Under the pieces are notes generated by a model. That model worked only from the letters and a program-made list of their open reading frames with translations, had not been told where the DNA came from and did no database searches. The position numbers and the translations under genes were made by a program. From JAJCZZ01 sp964569085 (GTDB taxonomy: Bacteria; Gemmatimonadota; Gemmatimonadetes; Longimicrobiales; Gaopeijiaceae): DNA of 64,000 bases. Positions 1-9,592 of the stretch are shown piece after piece (within the stretch, counting starts at the first letter, position 1; the number at the start of each line of letters is the position of its first letter). The stretch is taken from contig CAZMTA010000004.1 of NCBI GenBank assembly GCA_964569085.1, positions 1-64,000 of the forward strand, given 5' to 3'.

Positions 1-4
1 CAGG

Positions 5-1240
5 GTGCACGACGACAGGGATCTGATCTACGACTGGAACGAGGCGGGCCGGGACTACGACTGGTCCACCCGTCCCAAGGTCGAGCTGGACGACGAGACG
101 CTGAGAGACGGCTTGCAGAACCCGTCGGTGGTGGATCCGCCCATCGGTTCGAAGATCCGCCTCCTCCACCTCATGGACGACCTGGGGATCCACACGGCGG
201 ACGTGGGGCTCCCCGGGGCGGGCCAGCGCCAGGTGGACGCCGTGCGGGCCCTGTGCAGGGAGATCGTGGACGCCGGGCTGTCCATCCAGGCCAACTGCGC
301 CGCGCGCACGGTGGTGGCGGACGTCGAGCCCATCGCGCGGATCTCCCAGGAGGTGGGGATTCCCATCGAGGCCTGCACCTTCATCGGCTCCTCGCCCATC
401 CGGCGCTACGCCGAGGGCTGGACGCTCGACCGCATGCTGGAGACCTCGGAGAAGGCGGTGACCTTCGCGGTGAAGGAGGGCCTGCCGGTCCTCTTCGTCA
501 CCGAGGACACGACCCGGGCGGACCCGGAGACGCTGAAGGAGCTGTACGGGAACGCCATCCGGTGGGGCGCCCGGCGCCTCTGCCTGGCCGACACGGTGGG
601 CCACGCCACCCCCGACGGGGTGCGGGCGCTCGTCCGCTTCGTCCGGGAGGAGATCGTGGAGCCCTCGGGCGAGGACGTGGAGATCGACTGGCACGGACAC
701 CGGGACCGGGGCTTCGGCGTCATCAACGCCCTGGTGGCGGTGGAGGCCGGGGCCACCCGGCTCCACGGCACGGCGCTGGGCATCGGGGAGCGCTCGGGCA
801 ACACCGAGATGGAGCTCCTCCTGGTGAACCTGGCCCTGGACGGCGCCCACGACGCCGACCTGTCCAGCCTGCCCGCCTACTGCGAGCTGGCCAGCCGGGC
901 CTGCCAGGTTCCGGTGCCCCACTCCCACCCGGTGGTGGGGAAGGACGCCTTCCGCACCGCCACCGGCGTCCACGCCGCGGCGCTCATCAAGGCCCGTTCC
1001 AAGGGGGACGAGTGGCTCATGGACCGGATCTACTCCGGCGTGCCCGCCTCGCTGGTGGGCCGGCGGCAGCGCATCGAGATCGGCCCCATGTCGGGGCTCT
1101 CCAACGTGCGCTACTGGCTGGAGGAGCACGGCTACGACGCCGAGGACGAGGCGCTGGTGCGCCGGATCTTCGACGTGGCCAAGACCACCGACCACACCCT
1201 CTCCGAGGAAGAGCTCGCGAGCCTCTGCCGAGGCGCCTGA
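5..1240 (+). CDS. 2-isopropylmalate synthase/homocitrate synthase family (DRE-TIM metallolyase)
   Basis: A member of the LeuA/homocitrate/citramalate synthase family, which condenses acetyl-CoA with a 2-oxoacid. Visible signatures are the N-terminal DETLRDGLQ (variant of DTTLRDGxQ), the metal-binding WHGHRDRG near residues 224-231 and GIGERSGN shortly after, followed by HPVVGKDAF and GVHAAAL. At 411 residues it lacks the C-terminal LeuA regulatory domain of long-form isopropylmalate synthases. The acceptor substrate (2-oxoisovalerate, pyruvate or 2-oxoglutarate) cannot be told from sequence alone. The GTG at 5 is the first start in the window, but only four bases precede it, so the true start may lie outside. 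Confidence 0.8.
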   Translation: MHDDRDLIYDWNEAGRDYDWSTRPKVELDDETLRDGLQNPSVVDPPIGSKIRLLHLMDDLGIHTADVGLPGAGQRQVDAVRALCREIVDAGLSIQANCAARTVVADVEPIARISQEVGIPIEACTFIGSSPIRRYAEGWTLDRMLETSEKAVTFAVKEGLPVLFVTEDTTRADPETLKELYGNAIRWGARRLCLADTVGHATPDGVRALVRFVREEIVEPSGEDVEIDWHGHRDRGFGVINALVAVEAGATRLHGTALGIGERSGNTEMELLLVNLALDGAHDADLSSLPAYCELASRACQVPVPHSHPVVGKDAFRTATGVHAAALIKARSKGDEWLMDRIYSGVPASLVGRRQRIEIGPMSGLSNVRYWLEEHGYDAEDEALVRRIFDVAKTTDHTLSEEELASLCRGA

Positions 1241-1307
1241 GCCGCCCCGATCGGGCGTCGCCGGCGGGCGGGGGGACGAGACGAGACCCGCGACGCGGCC
1301 TGGCCCT

Positions 1308-2054
<747 letters not shown>

Positions 2055-2087
2055 GAAGCCCCGTGGGGCCCTTCCCATGACGTGCCT

Positions 2088-2166
2088 GTCGCGGAACCGT
2101 AACGCGAGCGTAACGAAGGGCGCGAAGAGCCGGAAATCCGTTGAGGTCGCGTCACGCCGCGGTAAC
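2088..2166 (+). promoter_or_regulatory. Two candidate Pho-box arrays upstream of the phosphate porin
   Basis: Pentamers recur every 11 bp: GTCGC at 2088, GTAAC at 2099 and GTAAC at 2110 form one array; GTTGA at 2140, GTCAC at 2151 and GTAAC at 2162 form a second. PhoB binds direct repeats with an 11-bp period in other bacteria. The same pentamer family and period occur before pstS, here partly on the opposite strand sense (GTAAC is the complement of GTTAC). The second array ends 57 bp before the porin ATG. The assignment is inferred from the spacing and the genes served. Confidence 0.6.
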
Positions 2167-2222
2167 ATTCCGGGCGACGGACGGGGGCTCGCCCCGCTCC
2201 ATCCCCGTGCACCGGACCGCAC

Positions 2223-3284
2223 ATGGCATCCCGCATCGCGAGTTTCTCGGCCTTCTTCGTGCTCCTCCTCGGCACCGCGTCCCCCTCCGCCGCCCAGTCG
2301 GTCCTGGGCCGCGCCGCCGAGGTCGAGATCGGCGGCCGGCTCCACGCCCAGTACCAGGCCTCGTCCGTCGACGGCGCCGAGAGCGACTTCTTCCTCCGTC
2401 GCGCCCGGCTCACCTTCGACGTGACCCTCACGGACCGCATCGACGGTCGGGTGCAGCCCGAGTTCGCCGGCGGGAGCGCGTCGGTGAAGGACGCCTACCT
2501 CCGCGTCCGGCTGACCCCCGGGCTCCGCGTGGCCATGGGGCAGTTCAAGCGGGCCTTCGACCTCTTCGAGCTGACCAGCTCCACCGACCTCTCCATCGTC
2601 GAGCGGGACGGGCGCGTGGCCGGGGTCGATTCCTGCACCGGGGTGGGCGGGGTCTGCTCCTACTCCCGCCTCACCGAGAAGCTCTCCTTCTCGGACCGGG
2701 ACACGGGCCTCCGCCTGGACGGGTCCGTCGGGGACGTCTCCTGGCAGGCCACCGTCACCAACGGCGCCGGCACCGACGTCCGGGACGTCAACGACGCCAA
2801 GTCGTACTCGGGCCGGGTGGCGGTGCCCCTGGGCGGAGCGCTGACGCTGGGCGGTCAGCTCGGCGTCCACGACTTCGTGTCCGCCGACGACGGCAACGAG
2901 ACCGCCGCGGCGTGGGCGGCCGACCTCCAGTACGGGTCGTTCCGGGACGGCTTCCTGCTCCAGGCCGCGGTGGTCGGCGGCGAGAACTGGAAGGCCGAGG
3001 ACGTCCTCGGGGACGAGCCCTCCTTCCTGGCCATCCAGGGCGTGGCCAGCACGTACGTGCCCCTGGACGGGGGCGGGCTGGTGACCGCGGTGGAGCCCCT
3101 GGCGCGCCTGAGCTTCGCCGATCCGGACACCGGGGTCGACGACGACGGTGGCCTCCTCTTCACCCCCGGGTTCATGCTGTACCTGGACGGGAAGACCAAG
3201 TTCGGGGCCAACCTCGACGTCTACTCCCCCCAGTCCGGCGACACCCAGTTCTCGCTGAAGCTCCAGAGCTTCCTCTACTTCTGA
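2223..3284 (+). CDS. Phosphate-selective porin (OprO/OprP-like)
   Basis: Outer-membrane beta-barrel of 353 residues. A Sec signal peptide (residues 1-24, ending PSAAQ) is followed by IGGRLHAQYQ, FLRRARLTFDVTLTDRIDGRVQPEF and VKDAYLRVRL, typical of the N-terminal strands and inward loop of OprO/P porins. The last residue is Phe (SFLYF), the usual outer-membrane insertion signal. It would take phosphate or polyphosphate across the outer membrane to PstS. Its place between phoB and phoR, with Pho-box arrays in front, supports that role. Substrate preference is inferred from context, because this porin family also includes general anion channels. Confidence 0.82.
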   Translation: MASRIASFSAFFVLLLGTASPSAAQSVLGRAAEVEIGGRLHAQYQASSVDGAESDFFLRRARLTFDVTLTDRIDGRVQPEFAGGSASVKDAYLRVRLTPGLRVAMGQFKRAFDLFELTSSTDLSIVERDGRVAGVDSCTGVGGVCSYSRLTEKLSFSDRDTGLRLDGSVGDVSWQATVTNGAGTDVRDVNDAKSYSGRVAVPLGGALTLGGQLGVHDFVSADDGNETAAAWAADLQYGSFRDGFLLQAAVVGGENWKAEDVLGDEPSFLAIQGVASTYVPLDGGGLVTAVEPLARLSFADPDTGVDDDGGLLFTPGFMLYLDGKTKFGANLDVYSPQSGDTQFSLKLQSFLYF

Positions 3285-3333
3285 TCCCGCCCGGCCGACG
3301 CCGGGCCCTGCCAGGCCGAGACCCGCCAGCGCC

Positions 3334-5058
3334 GTGAAGCTCCGAATCCACCACCGTCTCTTCGCCGGCTTCCTGGGCGTGGTGGGGCTCCTCGTCCTCC
3401 TCATCGTGCTGTTCGTGGGGAGCGGGCTCCGGCGGCAGCTCACGGCGACCTTCCAGGAGGAGCTCGAGCGGCAGCTGGCCCTGGGGGAGTGGCTGGCCGC
3501 CTCCCAGCCCGGGATGTCGCCCGATTCGCTGGCCCGGGCCATCACCCGGCGCATCGACTACCGGGCCAGCGTGATCAGCCTGGAGGGACGGCTCCTGGGG
3601 GACTCCTACCTGCCCCGGGTGGAGCTGGCCGAGGTCGAGAACCATGCCGATCGCCCGGAGGTGCGGGGGGCGCTGGAGGGAGGGGTGGCGTTCGCCCGCC
3701 GCGTCTCCACCACCCTCGGGGAGGACCTCCTCTACGGGGCCCGGCTGGTGGAGCTGGACGGCGAGCCGGTCGTCCTCCGGCTGGCCGCGCCGCTGACGGA
3801 GGTGGAGCGCACGGTGGACCGGGTGCAGCGGACCATCACGGCCACCGGGCTGGTGGCCATGGTCCTGGCCCTGGCGGTGGCGTGGTGGCTCAGCCTGGTG
3901 CTGGGCCGACCGCTGGTCCGGCTGGCGGACCAGGCCCGGAAGCTCACCGCCGGCAACTTCGACCTGCGCGCCGCGCGGCAGAGCGGGGTGGCGGAGGTGG
4001 AGGACCTGGCGCTGGCGCTGAACCGCCTCACCGAAGAGCTCCGCACCCGCATCCAGGAGCTGGGACGGGAGCGGGACGAGATGCAGGCCCTCATCGACTG
4101 CATGGCCGAGGGGGTGGTGGCCCTCACCGACGACGCCCGCCTCCTCCGCACGAATCGCGCGGCCCGGGCGCTGCTGGACCTCCCCGAGGTGCCCACCTTC
4201 GCGCCCATCGGCACGCTGGTGCGCCACCCGGAGCTGCGGGAGACGCTGGAGGCGTCGGTGGCGGGCCCGGTGACCTCCCGGGAGATCCGCCTCGGCGACC
4301 GGCACCTCCTGGTGTCCTCCCGGACCCTGGACACCGGGGGCGCCGTCACCACCCTCCTCGACGTCTCCGACGTGCGGCGGGTGGAGGAGGTGCGGCGGGA
4401 CTTCGTGGCCAACGCCTCCCACGAGCTCAAGACGCCCCTGACCTCCATCCGGGGGTTCGCGGAGACGCTCCTCGAGGACGAGCCGCCCGACGACCTCCGA
4501 CTGCGCTTCCTGACCTCCATCCGGGACAACACCGTGCGCCTCCAGAATCTCATGGAGGACCTCCTCGACCTCTCCCGCCTGGAGTCCGGTGGGTGGGTCG
4601 CCCGGGCCGAGCCCGTGCCCGTGGAGGCGGCGGCCCGGGAGGCCTGGGAGCTCTACCAGGAGACCGCGCGGACCCGGGACGTCGAGTTCAGCCTGGACGC
4701 CGACCTCGCCCTGGAGGCCGACTACCAGGGGCTGGTCCAGATCTTCAAGAACCTCCTGGAGAATGCTCTTCGCCACACCCAGGACGGGGGCCACATCCAC
4801 GTGTCGGCGCGTCCCGGTCCCCGCGGGATGGCGGTGGTGGAGGTCTCGGACGACGGCGAGGGCATTCCCTCCCGCGCCCTCCCCCGCATCTTCGAGCGCT
4901 TCTACCGGGCGGATTCGTCCCGAGCCCGGAACGTGGGGGGCACCGGGCTCGGCCTCTCCATCGTGCGCCACCTGGTCCACGCCATGGGAGGCCGGGTGGA
5001 GGCCGAGAGCGAGCTGGGACGGGGTACGACCATCCGGTTCACGGTCCCCGCGGCATGA
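3334..5058 (+). CDS. phoR: Phosphate sensor histidine kinase PhoR
   Basis: Membrane histidine kinase of 574 residues. TM1 is about 10-30 and TM2 about 167-190, enclosing a periplasmic sensor region. A HAMP linker (LGRPLVRLADQARKLTAGNF) and a PAS-like segment (about 245-345) follow. The HisKA domain has phospho-acceptor H363 in NASHELKTPLTSIRGF. The ATPase domain carries the N box (FKNLLENALRH), G1 (DDGEGI), F box (FERFYR) and G2 (GTGLGLSIV). It starts with GTG at 3334. PhoR phosphorylates PhoB under phosphate limitation and is restrained by PstSCAB-PhoU, all encoded next to it. Confidence 0.92.
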   Translation: MKLRIHHRLFAGFLGVVGLLVLLIVLFVGSGLRRQLTATFQEELERQLALGEWLAASQPGMSPDSLARAITRRIDYRASVISLEGRLLGDSYLPRVELAEVENHADRPEVRGALEGGVAFARRVSTTLGEDLLYGARLVELDGEPVVLRLAAPLTEVERTVDRVQRTITATGLVAMVLALAVAWWLSLVLGRPLVRLADQARKLTAGNFDLRAARQSGVAEVEDLALALNRLTEELRTRIQELGRERDEMQALIDCMAEGVVALTDDARLLRTNRAARALLDLPEVPTFAPIGTLVRHPELRETLEASVAGPVTSREIRLGDRHLLVSSRTLDTGGAVTTLLDVSDVRRVEEVRRDFVANASHELKTPLTSIRGFAETLLEDEPPDDLRLRFLTSIRDNTVRLQNLMEDLLDLSRLESGGWVARAEPVPVEAAAREAWELYQETARTRDVEFSLDADLALEADYQGLVQIFKNLLENALRHTQDGGHIHVSARPGPRGMAVVEVSDDGEGIPSRALPRIFERFYRADSSRARNVGGTGLGLSIVRHLVHAMGGRVEAESELGRGTTIRFTVPAA

Positions 5059-5093
5059 GGGATCGGCTCCCCGGACGCGGTCCCCTGTAGGCC

Positions 5094-5147
5094 GTTACGG
5101 GGCTGTTACATCCCCGTCACCGAGTCGAGGTGGGGGCCCTCTAGTCT
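5094..5147 (+). promoter_or_regulatory. Candidate Pho box and -10 element of pstS
   Basis: Three pentamers lie exactly 11 bp apart: GTTAC at 5094, GTTAC at 5105 and GTCAC at 5116. A -10-like TAGTCT lies at 5142-5147, 21 bp beyond the last unit, with no clear -35. This is the layout of PhoB-activated promoters, in which the Pho box replaces the -35. The pstS ATG is 44 bp further on. The same pentamer and period occur before the porin gene. Confidence 0.68.
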
Positions 5148-5191
5148 TCTGTAGGGACCCAGGACACCCTCTCCATCACGAGGAAGCACCC

Positions 5192-6166
5192 ATGAACCCG
5201 ACCAGGACGTGCACGGCCCTCCTCCTCGCCGCCCTCACGGCGGCCTGCGGCGGGGGCGAAGACGGAAGCGAGGCCGGCGGCGAGGCCGGCCGCCTCTCCG
5301 GCGAAGTCGTCATCGACGGCTCCAGCACCGTCTTCCCCGTCTCCGAGGCCGTGGCCGAGGAGTTCCAGATCGCCAACCCCGGCGTGCGCGTCTCCGTGGG
5401 CGTGTCGGGCTCTGGGGGCGGTTTCCAGCGCTTCTGCGCCGGCGAGACCGACATCTCCAACGCCTCCCGGCCCATCCGCGAGGGCGAGATGGAGGCGTGC
5501 GAGGCCAACGGCATCGAGTACACGGAGCTGCCCATCGCCATCGACGGGCTCTCGGTCATCGCGAACCCCCGCAACGAGTTCCTCCAGTGCCTGACCGTGG
5601 AGGAGCTGCGCCGGATCTGGGAGCCCAACACCTCGGTCCGCACCTGGCGCGACGTCCGCTCCGAGTGGCCCGCCGAGGAGATCGCCCTGTACGGTCCCGG
5701 CACCGACTCGGGCACCTTCGACTACTTCACCGAGACCATCGTGGGGGAGAGCGGGGCCAGCCGCGCCGACTTCCAGGCCTCGGAGGACGACAACATCCTG
5801 GTGACCGGGGTGGCCGGCGACCAGTTCGCCCTGGGCTATCTGGGGTACGCGTACTACGTGGAGAATCAGGAGCGCCTGAAGATCGTGGGCGTGGACAGCG
5901 GGAACGGGTGCGTGACCCCCAGCGACGAGAGCATCGACGACGGGTCGTACACGCCGCTCTCCCGGCCGCTCTTCATCTACGTGAAGCACGACGCCGTCCG
6001 CCGTCCCGCGGTCCGGGCCTTCATGGAGTTCACCCTGGAGAACGCGCCGGAGATCGTGCCGTCCACCGGGTACCTCCCCCTGGGCGCCGAGCAGTACGCC
6101 GAGGACATGGAGACCCTCGAGGCCGCCGCCGGCGGATCCGCCGAGGCGCCCGGCTCCGGCAGCTGA
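5192..6166 (+). CDS. pstS: Phosphate ABC transporter substrate-binding lipoprotein PstS
   Basis: Periplasmic phosphate-binding protein of 324 residues. The lipobox LTAAC gives a lipidated C19, so it is membrane-tethered. Mature features are VIDGSSTVFPVSEAVAEEF, VSGSGGGFQRFCAG, ISNASRP and YGPGTDSGTFDYF, which form the phosphate-binding loops of the family. A short acidic Gly/Ser linker (residues 20-35) separates the lipid anchor from the domain. The ATG at 5192 was chosen because it begins the lipoprotein signal; longer in-frame extensions run back through phoR. It feeds PstCAB. Confidence 0.95.
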   Translation: MNPTRTCTALLLAALTAACGGGEDGSEAGGEAGRLSGEVVIDGSSTVFPVSEAVAEEFQIANPGVRVSVGVSGSGGGFQRFCAGETDISNASRPIREGEMEACEANGIEYTELPIAIDGLSVIANPRNEFLQCLTVEELRRIWEPNTSVRTWRDVRSEWPAEEIALYGPGTDSGTFDYFTETIVGESGASRADFQASEDDNILVTGVAGDQFALGYLGYAYYVENQERLKIVGVDSGNGCVTPSDESIDDGSYTPLSRPLFIYVKHDAVRRPAVRAFMEFTLENAPEIVPSTGYLPLGAEQYAEDMETLEAAAGGSAEAPGSGS

Positions 6167-6195
6167 CCCCGACCTCCCTACCACCCCCCACCGTC

Positions 6196-7113
6196 ATGGC
6201 ATCGAGCCAGGAACTCGACCTCTCCTTCCGGCGCGGAAGCGACGTGAAGGAGCGGCTCATCGGGGCCGCGCTCTTCGCGTGCGCGGCGCTCTCGACGCTC
6301 GTGACGGTGGGGATCGTGGTGGTGCTGGTCACCCAGTCGATCCCCTTCTTCCGGGCGGTGCCCCTGGGGGAGTTCCTCACCGGCACCGAGTGGACTCCCC
6401 TCTTCCAGGATCCCCGGTTCGGCATCCTGCCGCTGGCCGCCGGCTCGCTCCTCGTGGCCGGCGGGGCCGCGCTCATCGCGCTCCCCGTCGGGCTGATGGC
6501 CGCCATCTACCTGAGCGAGTACGCCCGTGACCGCACCCGCTCGGTCCTCAAGCCCCTCCTCGAGATCCTGGCCGGGATCCCGACGGTGGTCTACGGCTAC
6601 TTCGCGCTGACGTTCATCACGCCGATCCTCAGGAGCATCTGGCCCGAGACCGACGTCTTCAACGCGGCGTCGGCGGCCATCGTGGTCGGCATCATGATCA
6701 TCCCCATGGTGGCCTCGCTGTCCGAGGACGCCCTGGGCGCGGTCCCCGACGCCCTGCGCCAGGGCGCCTACGGGATGGGGGCCACGAAGATGGAGGTCAC
6801 GACCCAGGTGGTGGTGCCCGGAGCCCTCTCGGGGATCCTGGCCTCCTTCATCCTGGCCATCTCCCGGGCCATCGGCGAGACCATGGCCGTGGCCATCGCC
6901 GCGGGGAACCTGGCCAACCTGACGCTGAATCCCCTGGAGTCCATCCAGACCATGACGGCGTTCATCGTCTCGGCCTCCCTGGGCGACACGCCCCAGGGCA
7001 CGGTGGCCTACCAGACGCTGTTCGCGGTGGGGCTCACCCTCTTCGTGATCACCCTCACCATGAACGTGGTGAGCCAGTGGGTGCTGGCCCGCTTCCGGGA
7101 GGAGTACGAATGA
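6196..7113 (+). CDS. pstC: Phosphate ABC transporter permease PstC
   Basis: Integral membrane permease of 305 residues with about six helices, preceded by a cytoplasmic N terminus of about 20 residues. The PstC/CysTW permease region includes AIYLSEYA, EILAGIPTVVYGYF and, in the EAA loop, GAYGMGATKMEVTTQVVVPGAL, which contacts PstB. The ATG at 6196 lies 29 bp after pstS. The stop overlaps the pstA start (ATGA), so the two permease halves are probably translationally coupled. Confidence 0.94.
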   Translation: MASSQELDLSFRRGSDVKERLIGAALFACAALSTLVTVGIVVVLVTQSIPFFRAVPLGEFLTGTEWTPLFQDPRFGILPLAAGSLLVAGGAALIALPVGLMAAIYLSEYARDRTRSVLKPLLEILAGIPTVVYGYFALTFITPILRSIWPETDVFNAASAAIVVGIMIIPMVASLSEDALGAVPDALRQGAYGMGATKMEVTTQVVVPGALSGILASFILAISRAIGETMAVAIAAGNLANLTLNPLESIQTMTAFIVSASLGDTPQGTVAYQTLFAVGLTLFVITLTMNVVSQWVLARFREEYE

Positions 7114-8000
7114 GCGGCCAGGGGGAGGCTCCCGGGCTGACCGGAGGGACCGACCGGGACCGGCGCCGTCGGATGTGGGGGCGCGCCTTCCACGCGGTCT
7201 GCGCGATGGCCACCCTCCTGGGCGTGGTGGCGCTGGCCGTGCTCCTCTTCGACGTGGTCGGGGACGGCCTGGGCCAGGTGGACGTGGAGTTCCTCTCGTC
7301 GTTCGCGTCGCGCTTCCCGGACCGTGCGGGGATCAAGGCGGCCCTCCTGGGATCGATCTGGATCCTGGGGCTGACGGCCCTCATCGCCTTCCCCGTGTCG
7401 GTGGCCGCGGCCATCTACCTGGAGGAGTACGCGCCCCGCAACTGGGTCACGCGGCTCATCCAGCTCAACATCGCCAACCTGGCGGGGGTGCCGTCCATCG
7501 TCTACGGGATCCTGGGCCTGACCGTGTTCGTCCGGGCCCTGGCGCTGGAGCGGAGCATCATCAGCGGGGCGCTGACCCTGTCGATCCTCATCCTGCCCAT
7601 CATCATCATCGCCTCCCAGGAGGCGGTCCGGGCGGTGCCCGATTCCATCCGCCAGGCGGCGTACGGCCTCGGGGCCACGCGCTGGCAGGTGGTGAGCCAG
7701 CAGGTCCTCCCCATGGCCATGCCCGGGATCCTCACCGGCACGATCCTCGCCCTCTCCCGTGCGGTGGGGGAGACGGCGCCCCTGATCATGGTGGGCGCGG
7801 TGGGCTTCATCGCCTTCACGCCCTCGGGGCTGGGCGACGCCTTCACCGTGCTGCCCCTGCAGATCTTCAACTGGATCTCGAGGCCGCAGGAGGAGTTCCA
7901 CGCGCTGGCCGCCGGAGCGATCCTGGTGCTCCTGGCCCTGCTCCTCACCATGAACGCCGTGGCGATCCTGCTGCGGAACCGATACCAGAACCGGCGCTGA
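7110..8000 (+). CDS. pstA: Phosphate ABC transporter permease PstA
   Basis: Second permease half, 296 residues and six predicted helices. Landmarks are AAAIYLEEYAPRNW, NLAGVPSIVYGILGL and the EAA-loop sequence AAYGLGATRWQVVSQQVLP, parallel to PstC. The ATG at 7110 overlaps the pstC stop by ATGA. A GTG at 7077 would add 11 residues but would sit inside the last helix of pstC. A basic N-terminal tail (DRDRRRR) precedes the first helix, as expected for a cytoplasmic N terminus. Confidence 0.94.
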   Translation: MSGQGEAPGLTGGTDRDRRRRMWGRAFHAVCAMATLLGVVALAVLLFDVVGDGLGQVDVEFLSSFASRFPDRAGIKAALLGSIWILGLTALIAFPVSVAAAIYLEEYAPRNWVTRLIQLNIANLAGVPSIVYGILGLTVFVRALALERSIISGALTLSILILPIIIIASQEAVRAVPDSIRQAAYGLGATRWQVVSQQVLPMAMPGILTGTILALSRAVGETAPLIMVGAVGFIAFTPSGLGDAFTVLPLQIFNWISRPQEEFHALAAGAILVLLALLLTMNAVAILLRNRYQNRR

Positions 8001-8062
8001 GACACGGCGCCGACGCCCCAACGAGACCCGTCGCGGCCCCGCCGCGACCCCAAGGAGAGACA

Positions 8063-8845
8063 GTGGCGACCACCCACGACATCGACACCGGAGGCCGGGC
8101 CCCCGCCCTGGAGGCGAAGGGGGTGTCGGTCTTCTACGGGAACAAGCAGGCCGTCAAGGAGATCGACCTGGTGGTCCCCGCCAACAAGGTGGTGGCGCTG
8201 GTCGGTCCCTCGGGGTGCGGGAAGAGCACGCTCCTGCGCTGCTTCAACCGCATGAACGACCTGGTGGGCGCCGCCCGGGTGGAGGGACACGTCAACTTCC
8301 ACGGGAAGAACCTCTACGACGACGACGTGGACCCGGTGGAGGTGCGGCGGCGGATCGGCATGGTCTTCCAGAAGCCGAACCCGTTCCCCAAGTCCATCTT
8401 CGACAACACGGCCTTCGGCCCGCGCATCAACGGCTTCAAGGGGGACCTGGACGCGCTGGTGGAGGAGTCGCTGCGGCAGGCGGCGCTGTGGGACGAGGTG
8501 AGCGACCGCCTGAACGACTCGGCGTACGCCCTCTCCGGGGGCCAGCAGCAGCGCCTCTGCATCGCCCGGACCCTGGCGGTGAAGCCCGAGATCGTGCTCA
8601 TGGACGAGCCGGCGTCGGCGCTGGACCCCATCGCCACCCAGCGCATCGAGGAGCTCATCTACGAGCTCAAGAAGGACTACACCATCGTGATCGTGACCCA
8701 CAACATGCAGCAGGCCGCCCGCATCTCGGACTACACGGCCTTCCTGTACATGGGTGAGCTCATCGAGTACGGTCCCACGGACACGATCTTCACCAACCCC
8801 CGGGAAGAGCGGACCGAGGCCTACGTGACCGGGAGATTCGGATGA
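8063..8845 (+). CDS. pstB: Phosphate ABC transporter ATP-binding protein PstB
   Basis: ABC ATPase of 260 residues. It has Walker A GPSGCGKST, the Q-loop region MVFQKPNPFPKSIFDN (the NPFP segment is typical of PstB), signature LSGGQQQRL, Walker B IVLMDEP and the switch His in IVTHNM. The GTG at 8063 is preceded by an AAGGAGAG ribosome-binding site at 8052-8059. Upstream in-frame sequence is a shadow of pstA. It powers uptake through PstCA. The stop overlaps phoU (ATGA). Confidence 0.95.
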   Translation: MATTHDIDTGGRAPALEAKGVSVFYGNKQAVKEIDLVVPANKVVALVGPSGCGKSTLLRCFNRMNDLVGAARVEGHVNFHGKNLYDDDVDPVEVRRRIGMVFQKPNPFPKSIFDNTAFGPRINGFKGDLDALVEESLRQAALWDEVSDRLNDSAYALSGGQQQRLCIARTLAVKPEIVLMDEPASALDPIATQRIEELIYELKKDYTIVIVTHNMQQAARISDYTAFLYMGELIEYGPTDTIFTNPREERTEAYVTGRFG

Positions 8846-9543
8846 ACACGGAGCAGACGCGACGGCGCCACTTCCACGCCCAGCTCGACCAGCTCCAGGA
8901 CCGCCTCATGGAGATGGCGGGGATCGTGGAGCGCCTGGTGGCCGAGGCCTCCCAGGCCGTCCTGGACGGGGACGCCTCCGTCGCGGAGCGCGTGCGGGCG
9001 GCGGACGACGACGTGGACGAGATCGAGATCGAGATCGACGAGCTGGCCATGGAGCTCCTGGCCCTCCACCAGCCCATGGCCAGCGATCTCCGGCTGGTCG
9101 TCACGGCCACGAAGGTCGCCAACGACCTGGAGCGGGTCGGCGACCACGCGGTGAACATCGCCAAGGCGGCCCGTCGCATGAGCGACACGCAGCCCCTCCC
9201 GGAGATCCGGGAGCTGGCCGAGATGGTGGAGATCACGCGCGAGATGCTCTCCGACGCGCTGGCGGCGTACGTGTCGCGAAATGCCGGCACGGCCCGGATG
9301 GTCTGCATCACCGACGACAAGGTCGACGACCTCAAGCGCTCCATGTACCGGATCCTGGTGACCCACATGCTGGAGGACACCAAGCGGATCTCCGGGGCCC
9401 TCGAGCTCCTCCTGGTCTCGCAGAACCTGGAGCGGATCGCCGACCTGGCCACCAACATCTCGGAGGACGTGGTCTTCCTGGTGGAGGGCGAGACGATCAA
9501 GCACGGCGTGGCCGGATACGCCGATCGGGACTCCCTGGAGTAG
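8842..9543 (+). CDS. phoU: Phosphate signalling protein PhoU
   Basis: All-helical protein of 233 residues built from two PhoU repeats (about 15-110 and 120-215). Each has the acidic metal-binding pattern: DDDVDEIEIEIDELAMELL in the first, TDDKVDDLKRSMYRIL in the second. LVVTATKVANDLERVGDHAVNIA and LLLVSQNLERIADLATNISEDV are the family hallmarks. PhoU links PstSCAB to PhoR and keeps the kinase off when phosphate is plentiful. It closes the phosphate operon and starts inside the pstB stop. Confidence 0.94.
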   Translation: MNTEQTRRRHFHAQLDQLQDRLMEMAGIVERLVAEASQAVLDGDASVAERVRAADDDVDEIEIEIDELAMELLALHQPMASDLRLVVTATKVANDLERVGDHAVNIAKAARRMSDTQPLPEIRELAEMVEITREMLSDALAAYVSRNAGTARMVCITDDKVDDLKRSMYRILVTHMLEDTKRISGALELLLVSQNLERIADLATNISEDVVFLVEGETIKHGVAGYADRDSLE

Positions 9544-9592
9544 CGGTCCCGGGCCGTTGCCAACGGGGGACCCCGGGGTCTACCCTGTCCCG

